A DNA stretch of 18,738 bases from AC-37 sp036389105. GTDB lineage: Bacteria > Actinomycetota > Thermoleophilia > Solirubrobacterales > Thermoleophilaceae. The notes under the pieces are model-generated. The model had not been told where the DNA came from, made no database searches, and worked only from the letters and a program-made list of their open reading frames with translations. The stretch spans positions 1 through 18,738 of the forward strand of contig DASVQK010000009.1 in NCBI GenBank assembly GCA_036389105.1, written 5' to 3'. Each line of letters begins with the position of its first letter. Position 1 is the first letter of the stretch. Positions 1-5,226 of the stretch are shown here, in pieces. The translations under genes were made by a program, and so were the position numbers.

Positions 1-145
1 GCTCGTTGCGGGCCGCTGCCGCCACCTCGCCGCGGGCCACGATCACGCAGCCCACCGGCACGTCGTCGTGCTCGAGGGCGCGCTCGGCCTCCCGCAGGGC
101 CAGGCGCATGAAGTACTCGTCGCGCGGGAAGAAGACGCGGCTCAT
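1..145 (-). CDS. tadA: tRNA-specific adenosine(34) deaminase, N-terminal part (partial)
   Basis: The gene begins at the ATG at 145 and runs off the left edge, leaving 48 residues. The visible N-terminus (MSRVFFPRDEYFMRLALREA, then ...DVPVGCVIVARGEVAAAARNE) matches the start of TadA-type deaminases: an aromatic/Met-rich first helix, then the E-x-PVG-x-V-hydrophobic strand. TadA converts adenosine 34 of the tRNA-Arg(ACG) anticodon to inosine in the cytosol. The zinc-binding HAE and PCxxC motifs lie outside the window, so a related cytidine/guanine deaminase is not fully excluded. It lies 31 bases downstream of the epimerase stop on the same strand, so co-transcription is possible. A second Met at residue 13 (start at 109) is a weaker start, because family members normally have about 10 residues before the MRxAL segment. 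No Shine-Dalgarno is visible. Confidence 0.82.
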   Translation of the reverse strand, partial: MSRVFFPRDEYFMRLALREAERALEHDDVPVGCVIVARGEVAAAARNE

Positions 146-176
146 GGGCCGGCCGCGGCACGACGCGCCCGCCGGC

Positions 177-1286
177 TCACGTCCCGGCCACGAGCCGCCG
201 CCCCACGTACCCCTCCGCGGCGCGCAGCCCGGCCACCACCCCCAGCCGGTCCGCCATCCGCATGCCGGCCGACGCCACCGACAGCGGCGACGCCGACCGT
301 CCACCCACCACGCCGTCGGCGATCAGCCCGCGGTACCAGTCCACGGTGGCGCGGATCGTCCGGTCGAGCGGCCGGGTGCGGTAGCGCAGCTCGCGCTTGG
401 CCTTGGCCGACGACGCGCGCCAGTTCTGCGCCATCAGGGCGAACGCCTCCGGCGCGATCGGGCCCGGCACCCCCAGGTCGTCCTGGAGCCGCGCCAGCCG
501 GCCGACCTCGCGCGGCAGCACCAGCAGCGGGCGCCGCGCGCCGGAGTCCAGGGCCAGGCGGTCGATCAGGTCCACCCAGGTCAGGTTGTACCCGCCCAGG
601 ATGTAGCGGTGGCCCGGCTTGCCCTTGGACGCCGCCAGCAGGTGCCCCGCCGCCACGTCCTCGACGTCGACGACGTTGGTGGCGCCGTCCACCACGGCCG
701 GGAGCCGGCCGAGCAGGAAGTTGCCGACCACGCGCGTGGACGTCTCCCCCGGCTGGGACCTGTCGACCGGCACCCCGAGCACGTACGCCGGGTTCACGAC
801 CACGACCTCCACCCCCAGCCGCGCGCCGGCGGCCAGCGCCTCGGCCTCCCCCTCGTGCTTCGCGTCGCCGTAGGCCAGCCCGAACTCGCCGCTGCGGAAC
901 ACGGTCGACTCGTCCGCCGCCCGGCCGTGGGGCGCGCGGCCCACGGCCGCCACGCTCGAGGTGTGCACCACCCGCGGCACCCCCTCCGCCGCCGCGGCCT
1001 CCACCACCAGCCGCGGCGCCAGCGCGTTCATCTCCCAGACGCGTTCCAAAGGCCGCGACCCGACGAACCCCGCCGTGTGGAAGACGACCTCGCACCCGCG
1101 CACGGCTCGCCGCAGCGCGCCGCGGTCCAGCACGTCGGCGCGCACCGGCTCCACGTCGAGCTCCTCCAGCCGCTCGAGCCGCCCGGGCTCGCGATAGGTC
1201 ACCCTCACGCGATCGCCGCGCTCGGCCAGGAGGCGCGCCACGTGGCCGCCCACGAACCCGGTCGCGCCCGTCACGCAGGTGACCAT
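177..1286 (-). CDS. NAD-dependent epimerase/dehydratase, HpnA-like (hopanoid-associated sugar epimerase type)
   Basis: This is a 369-residue extended short-chain dehydrogenase. The Rossmann motif GxxGxxG is at residues 7-13 (TGATGFVG), the SSV strand at about 110-112, and the YxxxK catalytic pair is Y139/K143 (YGDAK). The segment around 200-240 (VVDVEDVAAGHLLA, then GHRYILGGYNLTW) and a later SSAKAKRELRYR (292-303) are typical of the HpnA subgroup named for its linkage to hopanoid genes. No squalene-hopene cyclase or other hpn gene is visible, so the substrate (probably a nucleotide sugar or similar) is inferred. The protein has about 40 residues after the usual C-terminal helix (from about 327), longer than I expect for the family. 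I chose the ATG at 1286 because it places the Rossmann strand at residue 2; the frame stays open to 1382, but that extension has no family character. GAGAGG lies about 10 bases upstream. It is divergent from the protease and upstream of tadA. Confidence 0.8.
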   Translation of the reverse strand: MVTCVTGATGFVGGHVARLLAERGDRVRVTYREPGRLERLEELDVEPVRADVLDRGALRRAVRGCEVVFHTAGFVGSRPLERVWEMNALAPRLVVEAAAAEGVPRVVHTSSVAAVGRAPHGRAADESTVFRSGEFGLAYGDAKHEGEAEALAAGARLGVEVVVVNPAYVLGVPVDRSQPGETSTRVVGNFLLGRLPAVVDGATNVVDVEDVAAGHLLAASKGKPGHRYILGGYNLTWVDLIDRLALDSGARRPLLVLPREVGRLARLQDDLGVPGPIAPEAFALMAQNWRASSAKAKRELRYRTRPLDRTIRATVDWYRGLIADGVVGGRSASPLSVASAGMRMADRLGVVAGLRAAEGYVGRRLVAGT

Positions 1287-1358
1287 CAGCCCGCGCCCTC
1301 TCGTACGTTTGCCGAGCAAGGGGGCAACTTCCGGGACGGGGCCGGGTTGAGCGCGACG

Positions 1359-1364
1359 TACACT
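1359..1364 (+). promoter_or_regulatory. Candidate -10 box of the S8 protease gene
   Basis: TACACT fits the TANNNT actinobacterial -10 pattern and ends 17 bases before the protease ATG, predicting a leader of about 10 bases. No Shine-Dalgarno is seen between the box and the start, and no convincing -35 was found. The box lies in the 95-base divergent gap shared with the epimerase gene. Confidence 0.35.
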
Positions 1365-1381
1365 CCGAGCACCGTAGCCCA

Positions 1382-2728
1382 ATGTCGATTCGCCTCCTCC
1401 TCCCGGCCGCAGCGCTTCTGGCCGCGCTCGCCGCTCCCGCCGCCGCGTGCGCTTCCGCGATGACCCCGGGAGAGGTCGTGGTGCGCTACGACCACTCCTC
1501 GACCCACGACGAGCGCGTCGCCGCGCTCGAGGCGACCGGCACCGGATCGAGCGCCACGCTGCCCGGCGGCCACCGCGTGGTCCGCATCGAGGACGGACAG
1601 ACGGTCGCGCGCACGGTGGCGGAGCTGCGCGACCAGCCGGGCGTGAAGTACGCGGTGCCCAACTACAAGCTGACCGGCTCGGCGCTCCCCGCGCCCTTCT
1701 ACCCGAACGACCCCGGCCGCGGCGACCTGGGCGACTGGCGCGAGCTCCAGTGGAACTTCGACGGCCCGTTCGGCGTCCATGCCCCCCAGGCGTGGGCGCT
1801 CACCCGCGAAGCCGACGTGGACGGCGGCCGCGGCGTGACCGTCGCGGTGATCGATTCCGGCGTGGCCTACACCAGGCGCGGAAGGTTCCGGCGTGCGCCG
1901 GACCTCTACGCCAGCCGCTTCGTGAAGGGCTACGACTTCGTGGGCCACGACCGCTACCCGCTCGACGAGGACAGTCACGGCACGCACGTGACGGGCACGA
2001 TCGCGCAGAAGACCAACAACAAGGAGGCGGTGACCGGCCTGGCCTACGGCGTCAAGGTCATGCCGCTTCGCGTGCTGGACGAGCGCGGCGACGGCGACGG
2101 CGCCACGTTCGCGCGCTCCATCACCTGGGCCGCCAGGCACGGCGCCAAGGTGATCAACATGAGCGTGGAGTTCGACACGCAGCTCCGCGCGGCGGACATC
2201 CCCGAGGTCATCTCGGCGATCAAGTTCGCGCACGACCGCGGCGTGGTGATGGTGGGAGCGTCGGGCAACGACACGGAGGGGCGGGTGGCCTATCCGGCTC
2301 GCAGCTCGCGAGTCATCGCCGTCGGCGCGACCACGGCCGGCGGCTGCCAGGCCGAGTACTCGAACTACGGGAGCGGCCTGGACGTCGTCGCCCCCGGCGG
2401 CGGCTCCGACGCGCCGCTCACCGGCAACTCGGAGTGGGACGACACCCACTGCGACCCGAGCCGCCGCCCGCGCGAGATCTACCAGCAGACGTTCGTGCGC
2501 AACCCGCGCGACTTCCAGCTGATCGGCTTCGAGGGCACGTCGGAGGCGGTTCCCCATGTGACCGCGCTGGCGGCGCTGGTGATCGCGATGAGGAGCGCCG
2601 GCGCCAGCCCCACGCCGGAGGCGGTCCAGAAGCGGATCGAGCAGACCGCGCGCGACCTCGGGCCCGCGGGCTACGACAAGCGCTACGGGAACGGGCTCGT
2701 GGACGCCGCCGCGGCGATCGCGCCCTGA
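1382..2728 (+). CDS. Secreted subtilisin-like serine protease (peptidase family S8)
   Basis: This is a 448-residue protein. Residues 1-26 form a Sec signal peptide (MSIR, then an Ala/Leu core, cleavage after ASA). Residues 28-100 look like an inhibitor-type prodomain (EVVVRYD, VRIEDG, GVKYAVPNY). The catalytic domain spans about 140-448: Asp158 (VAVIDSG), His199 (DSHGTHVTG), oxyanion Asn296 (GASGND) and Ser387 (GTSEAVPHV). The triad is complete, so it should be an active endoprotease acting outside the cytoplasmic membrane. The Met that usually follows the catalytic Ser is Glu388 here. There is no C-terminal anchor or repeat domain. The ATG at 1382 is the only start that gives a proper signal peptide. 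It is convergent with uspA with a 25-base gap, so it is likely monocistronic. The substrate is unknown. Confidence 0.93.
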   Translation: MSIRLLLPAAALLAALAAPAAACASAMTPGEVVVRYDHSSTHDERVAALEATGTGSSATLPGGHRVVRIEDGQTVARTVAELRDQPGVKYAVPNYKLTGSALPAPFYPNDPGRGDLGDWRELQWNFDGPFGVHAPQAWALTREADVDGGRGVTVAVIDSGVAYTRRGRFRRAPDLYASRFVKGYDFVGHDRYPLDEDSHGTHVTGTIAQKTNNKEAVTGLAYGVKVMPLRVLDERGDGDGATFARSITWAARHGAKVINMSVEFDTQLRAADIPEVISAIKFAHDRGVVMVGASGNDTEGRVAYPARSSRVIAVGATTAGGCQAEYSNYGSGLDVVAPGGGSDAPLTGNSEWDDTHCDPSRRPREIYQQTFVRNPRDFQLIGFEGTSEAVPHVTALAALVIAMRSAGASPTPEAVQKRIEQTARDLGPAGYDKRYGNGLVDAAAAIAP

Positions 2729-2738
2729 CGACGGCGGC

Positions 2739-2755
2739 AGCGGGCCGCGGCCGCT
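2739..2755. terminator. Possible bidirectional terminator hairpin between protease and uspA
   Basis: AGCGG (2739-2743) and CCGCT (2751-2755) form 5-bp arms around a GC-rich 7-base loop, in the 25-base gap between two convergent genes; the 3' arm overlaps the uspA stop codon. There is no T-tract. The stem is short and such pairings are frequent in DNA this GC-rich, so this is tentative. Confidence 0.25.
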
Positions 2756-3197
2756 AGGTCGTCCGGATGATCATCACGCTGCACGGAGCGTGATGGGAGA
2801 CCTTGTTGGGCACGCTGCCCAGCAGGAACCGCTTGGCCCCGGTCATGCCCTTGTTGCCGACGATGATCAGGTCGGCGGTCTGCTCCTCGGCCACGTCGAG
2901 GATCGCGTCCGCCGGGTCACCCTGGCGTGAGAACGTCTCGACCTCCACGCCGGCACCCTGCACCTGCTCGGCGGCGGCACGAAGCGTGGCCTCCACGTCC
3001 TCGCGCTCGTTGACCATCCACTGCATGTCCTCCGGCACCTCCTGCCGCTCCTCCCGGAGCCGCTGGTTGCCGACCGGCTCGAACGCGCTGACGAGGTTGA
3101 TCCTCGCCCCCACGGCCTTGGCGAGCTCGGTGGCCTGCCGCACGGCCTCGCCGGCCGTCTCCGAGCCATCCGTTCCCACGACGATGGAGCCGAACAT
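2754..3197 (-). CDS. Universal stress protein (UspA family, ATP-binding type)
   Basis: A 147-residue single-domain UspA protein. The N-terminus IVVGTDGSETAGEAV is the usual first strand and nucleotide-contact loop. The C-terminal ATP motif G-x2-G-x9-G-S is intact (G114, G117, G127-S128), followed by SHHAPCSVMIIR, the usual last strand. It is therefore predicted to bind ATP, unlike non-binding UspA relatives. It acts in the cytoplasm in stress or dormancy responses; its partners are unknown. A clear ribosome binding site (GGAAGGGAG) precedes the ATG at 3197 by about 5 bases. It is divergent from the response regulator gene, with 98 bases between the two starts, and convergent with the protease gene. 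Confidence 0.93.
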   Translation of the reverse strand: MFGSIVVGTDGSETAGEAVRQATELAKAVGARINLVSAFEPVGNQRLREERQEVPEDMQWMVNEREDVEATLRAAAEQVQGAGVEVETFSRQGDPADAILDVAEEQTADLIIVGNKGMTGAKRFLLGSVPNKVSHHAPCSVMIIRTT

Positions 3198-3233
3198 CTG
3201 TCTCCCTTCCCATCCGAGCCGATTGCGGCGGGG

Positions 3234-3239
3234 ATCATA
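3234..3239 (-). promoter_or_regulatory. Candidate -10 box of the uspA gene
   Basis: Read on the minus strand the hexamer is TATGAT, one mismatch from TATAAT. It lies about 36 bases upstream of the uspA ATG and would give a leader of about 30 bases containing the Shine-Dalgarno GGAAGGGAG. No good -35 at 16-18 bases was found, so it may depend on an activator or an alternative sigma factor. Confidence 0.4.
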
Positions 3240-3295
3240 TGCCCAATGGACGGCCGGGCTTGACGGGCGCGCCGAAACCTAGGAGTCTGGAGGAC

Positions 3296-3925
3296 ATGTC
3301 ATCTACGAAATGCCTCGTGGTGGACGATCACACCGTCGTCAAGCAGGGCCTGGATCTGCTGCTGGGCGACATAGAAGACCTGGAGTTGGTGGGCACCGTC
3401 CAAACGGGTGAGGAGGCCCTCGACGCGGTCGAGCGGCTCCAGCCGCAGGTGGTGCTGATGGACGTCCGCCTGCCCGGCATCGACGGGGTGTCCACCGTCA
3501 AGCGGATCCAGGCCACCGCGCCCAGCGTGCAGTTCGTGATGTTCTCCGCCTACGGCGACAAGCGCCTGCTGTCCGACGCGCTGGCCGCGGGCGCGCGCGG
3601 GTACGTGATGAAGGGCTCACCGCCCGAGGACCTCATCCGCGCGATCCGGACTGTCGCACAGGGCAAGGCGTTCGTGGACCCGTCGCTGTCGCCGATGCTG
3701 CTGATCAGCGAGGGCGGCAGCGCCGCCGAGCAGTCCCTGAGCGAGCGCGAGCGCGAGATCCTCCAGCTGCTGGCCGAGGGCTTCCACACCGAGGAGGTGG
3801 CTCGCCGGATCGGCCTCTCAGTGGAGACCGTCAAGTCGGACACCAAGCGCGTGATCGCCAAGCTCCAGGCCGACACGCGCACGCACGCAGTGGCGATAGC
3901 GCTGCGGCGGGCGCTGATCGACTGA
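3296..3925 (+). CDS. Orphan response regulator, NarL/FixJ (LuxR-HTH) family
   Basis: This 209-residue protein has an N-terminal receiver domain (about 5-122) and a C-terminal LuxR-type helix-turn-helix (about 147-205). The receiver has acidic pocket D10/D11, phospho-acceptor D56 (VLMDVRLPG), switch Ser84 and Lys106 (VMKG), so it should be phosphorylatable. The DNA-binding part reads LSEREREILQLLAEG, then EEVARRIGLSVETVKSDTKRVIAKL. Most family members have T-V-K-x-H-x-x-N-I in the recognition helix; here it is TVKSDTKRVIAKL, a mild departure. No histidine kinase is adjacent, so its partner must be encoded elsewhere. I chose the ATG at 3296 because it is preceded by AGGAG and GGAGG and starts just before the first receiver strand; the frame is open back to 3239 without family character. 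It is divergent from uspA, a plausible but unproven target. Confidence 0.9.
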   Translation: MSSTKCLVVDDHTVVKQGLDLLLGDIEDLELVGTVQTGEEALDAVERLQPQVVLMDVRLPGIDGVSTVKRIQATAPSVQFVMFSAYGDKRLLSDALAAGARGYVMKGSPPEDLIRAIRTVAQGKAFVDPSLSPMLLISEGGSAAEQSLSEREREILQLLAEGFHTEEVARRIGLSVETVKSDTKRVIAKLQADTRTHAVAIALRRALID

Positions 3926-3927
3926 CC

Positions 3928-3946
3928 AGCGCCGCCGCGCGGCGCT
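3928..3946 (+). terminator. Hairpin after the response regulator gene (terminator-like)
   Basis: AGCGCCGC and GCGGCGCT form perfect 8-bp arms around a 3-base loop, starting two bases after the response regulator stop codon. The position and stem strength suit an intrinsic-type terminator of a high-GC genome, although the following sequence is only weakly T-rich (ACGCCGCTACCTTC). Confidence 0.5.
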
Positions 3947-3965
3947 ACGCCGCTACCTTCACGAC

Positions 3966-4058
3966 ATGGGCGAGATGCCGCGCTTCTGGATCTTCATGCA
4001 GATCGCGATCGTGATCTGCGTCCTGATCTCGGCGGTGATCGTCGTGATCAAGACCTGA
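3966..4058 (+). CDS. Small single-span membrane protein (30 residues), function unknown
   Basis: A short frame encodes MGEMPRFWIFMQ followed by an uninterrupted hydrophobic stretch (IAIVICVLISAVIVVI) and ends KT. It is essentially one transmembrane helix with an aromatic/charged N-terminal cap and a Lys end, typical of bacterial micro-proteins. A random GC-rich frame rarely encodes such an Ile/Val-rich stretch: the region is locally rich in ATC/GTC/GTG codons, unlike its surroundings. No Shine-Dalgarno is visible before the ATG at 3966; an alternative start is Met4 (3975). It sits between the response regulator hairpin and the convergent csbD-like gene. I do not recognise the family. Candidate roles (modulating a membrane complex or a stress sensor) are speculation. 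Confidence 0.6.
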   Translation: MGEMPRFWIFMQIAIVICVLISAVIVVIKT

Positions 4059-4067
4059 GCCGCGCCC

Positions 4068-4088
4068 GATCCCCTTCGGAGGGCGGTC
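4068..4088. terminator. Possible bidirectional terminator between micro-protein gene and csbD-like gene
   Basis: GATC-C-CCT and GGG-C-GGTC form an imperfect hairpin (about seven pairs including G-T wobbles, one C-C mismatch, loop TCGGA) in the 38-base gap between two convergent genes. There is no T-tract on either strand, so it is tentative. Confidence 0.3.
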
Positions 4089-4096
4089 GAGCGTGG

Positions 4097-4288
4097 CTAG
4101 TTGGTCTTGCGCTCGAGGTTGGCGACCTCTTCGGCCTTGGCGTCGGCGCGGTCCTGCGCGTCGCCCAGCTCCTCCTTGGCCTCGCCCTTGCGCTCCTCCT
4201 GACGACCCTCGCGACGCAGCGAACCGTCGCCCGTCAGGTCGCCGGCCGCCTTCTTGGCGCGGCCGCTGATCTTGTCCATGAGTCCCAT
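4097..4288 (-). CDS. CsbD-like stress protein
   Basis: A 63-residue, highly charged, Cys-free protein. The sequence KISGRAKKAAGDLTGDGSLR, then GRQEERKGEAKEELGDA, matches the CsbD family pattern (a helix with K-A-K-x-A-x-G-x-x-T-G-D, then a G-K-A-K/E-type helix). CsbD proteins are small, largely helical stress proteins of unknown biochemical role; in Bacillus the founding member is controlled by sigma-B. The start at 4288 is supported by a strong ribosome binding site, AAGGAGG at 4294-4300, with 5 bases of spacing; Met4 (4279) would be too far from it. A perfect inverted repeat lies directly upstream of the ribosome binding site. It is divergent from the hydrolase gene. Confidence 0.88.
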   Translation of the reverse strand: MGLMDKISGRAKKAAGDLTGDGSLRREGRQEERKGEAKEELGDAQDRADAKAEEVANLERKTN

Positions 4289-4301
4289 TTCCGCCTCCTT
4301 T

Positions 4302-4315
4302 GTCTACTTGTAGAC
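4302..4315. promoter_or_regulatory. Perfect inverted repeat (GTCTAC-TT-GTAGAC), probable operator
   Basis: Two perfect 6-bp arms are separated by TT, immediately upstream of the csbD-like Shine-Dalgarno and 49 bases before the hydrolase start. Its AT content is higher than its surroundings, and its two-fold symmetry is that of a dimeric repressor site (TetR-like or BlaI/CopY-like spacing are possibilities). It lies in the divergent control region, so it could regulate either gene. As an RNA hairpin the 2-base loop is too tight for the full stem. Confidence 0.45.
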
Positions 4316-4352
4316 GTGCCCCGCGGCACCGCGCCTCAAACGGCACGGCCCG

Positions 4353-4358
4353 TACTCT
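4353..4358 (+). promoter_or_regulatory. Candidate -10 box for a leaderless hydrolase transcript
   Basis: TACTCT matches TANNNT and ends six bases before the GTG start of the alpha/beta-hydrolase, so the expected transcription start falls on the G of the start codon. There is no Shine-Dalgarno before the GTG. This is the classic geometry of leaderless genes in actinobacteria. Confidence 0.45.
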
Positions 4359-4364
4359 TGGCGT

Positions 4365-5216
4365 GTGACCGCCGCCGCGATCCGGGACATAGACGTGACC
4401 GTCAAGGGCAACCGCTCCCCCGGTATCGAGGCCGGCCCCGAGAACGCCGACGAGGCGGTCGTGTTCGTGCACGGGAACCCCGGCGAGAGCCGCGACTGGG
4501 CCGACCTGGTCGGCCGCGTGGGCGAGCACGGGCGCGCGGTGGCGCTCGACTTCCCGGCGTTCGGCCGCGCCGACCGGCCGTCCGGCGACTTCGAGTACTC
4601 GAGCTTCGGCTACGCGGCGCACCTCGGCGGCGCGCTGCACGAGCTGGGCATCGCGCGCGTGCACCTCGTGATGCACGACTTCGGCGGGCCGTGGGGGCTC
4701 GTGTGGGCCTCGGGCGCGCCGGAGGCCCTCCGCAGCGCCGTGCTGGTCAACACCGGCTTCCTCAAGGGCTACCGCTGGCACCCGATGGCCCGCCGCTGGC
4801 GCACCCCCGTCCTGGGAGAGCTGATCCAGCTGGCCACCACGCGCCGGCTCTGGCACCGCTTCGTCGAGCCGAAGGAGGGGCGGCCGCTGCCGGACGCGTT
4901 CGTCGACCGCCTGTACGACAACCTCGACTGGGGCCAGAAGCGCGCGGTGCTGAAGCTCTACCGCGCCACCGACAGGCCCGACCAGCTGCTCGACCTCCTG
5001 GGCGAGCAGTTCCGCGAGCTCGACCGGCCCGCGCTGGTGGTGTGGGGGCGGCACGACCCGTTCCTGCCGATCGAGCAGGCGCGGCACAACCTCGAGGGCT
5101 TCCCGAGCGCGCGGATCGAGATCCTGGAGGACAGCGGCCACTTCCCGTTCGCCGACGACCCCGAGCGCACCGCGGCGATCGTGGTGCCGTTCCTTCGCGA
5201 CCAGCTCGGGCGCTAG
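4365..5216 (+). CDS. Alpha/beta-hydrolase with Asp nucleophile (epoxide hydrolase / dehalogenase-like)
   Basis: This 283-residue cytosolic alpha/beta-hydrolase starts at a GTG. The oxyanion motif is HGNPGES (36-42). The nucleophile elbow is M-H-D105-F-G-G, so the nucleophile is Asp rather than Ser, as in epoxide hydrolases and haloalkane or fluoroacetate dehalogenases. The acid is probably D231 (WGRHDPF) and the base H259 (DSGHFPF). A helical cap covers about 130-215. Haloalkane dehalogenases normally have Trp after the nucleophile as a halide ligand; here it is Phe106, so I do not call it a dehalogenase. The substrate is unknown. It is divergent from the csbD-like gene and convergent with the exonuclease–GIY-YIG gene (10 bases between stops). 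Confidence 0.85.
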   Translation: MTAAAIRDIDVTVKGNRSPGIEAGPENADEAVVFVHGNPGESRDWADLVGRVGEHGRAVALDFPAFGRADRPSGDFEYSSFGYAAHLGGALHELGIARVHLVMHDFGGPWGLVWASGAPEALRSAVLVNTGFLKGYRWHPMARRWRTPVLGELIQLATTRRLWHRFVEPKEGRPLPDAFVDRLYDNLDWGQKRAVLKLYRATDRPDQLLDLLGEQFRELDRPALVVWGRHDPFLPIEQARHNLEGFPSARIEILEDSGHFPFADDPERTAAIVVPFLRDQLGR

Positions 5217-5226
5217 ACAGCCCTCC

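Noticed and set aside
1287..1382. Longer epimerase starting at 1382.
   Set aside because: The extra 32 residues are not family-like and would overlap the protease start; the ATG at 1286 starts exactly at the Rossmann strand.
1286..2557. A 423-codon minus-strand open frame opposite the protease.
   Set aside because: Val/Ala/Arg/His-rich shadow frame antisense to a protease with a full catalytic triad; no recognisable motif.
4365..5216. Naming the alpha/beta-hydrolase a haloalkane dehalogenase.
   Set aside because: The residue after the nucleophile is Phe106, not the halide-binding Trp typical of that group; only the Asp-nucleophile class can be supported.
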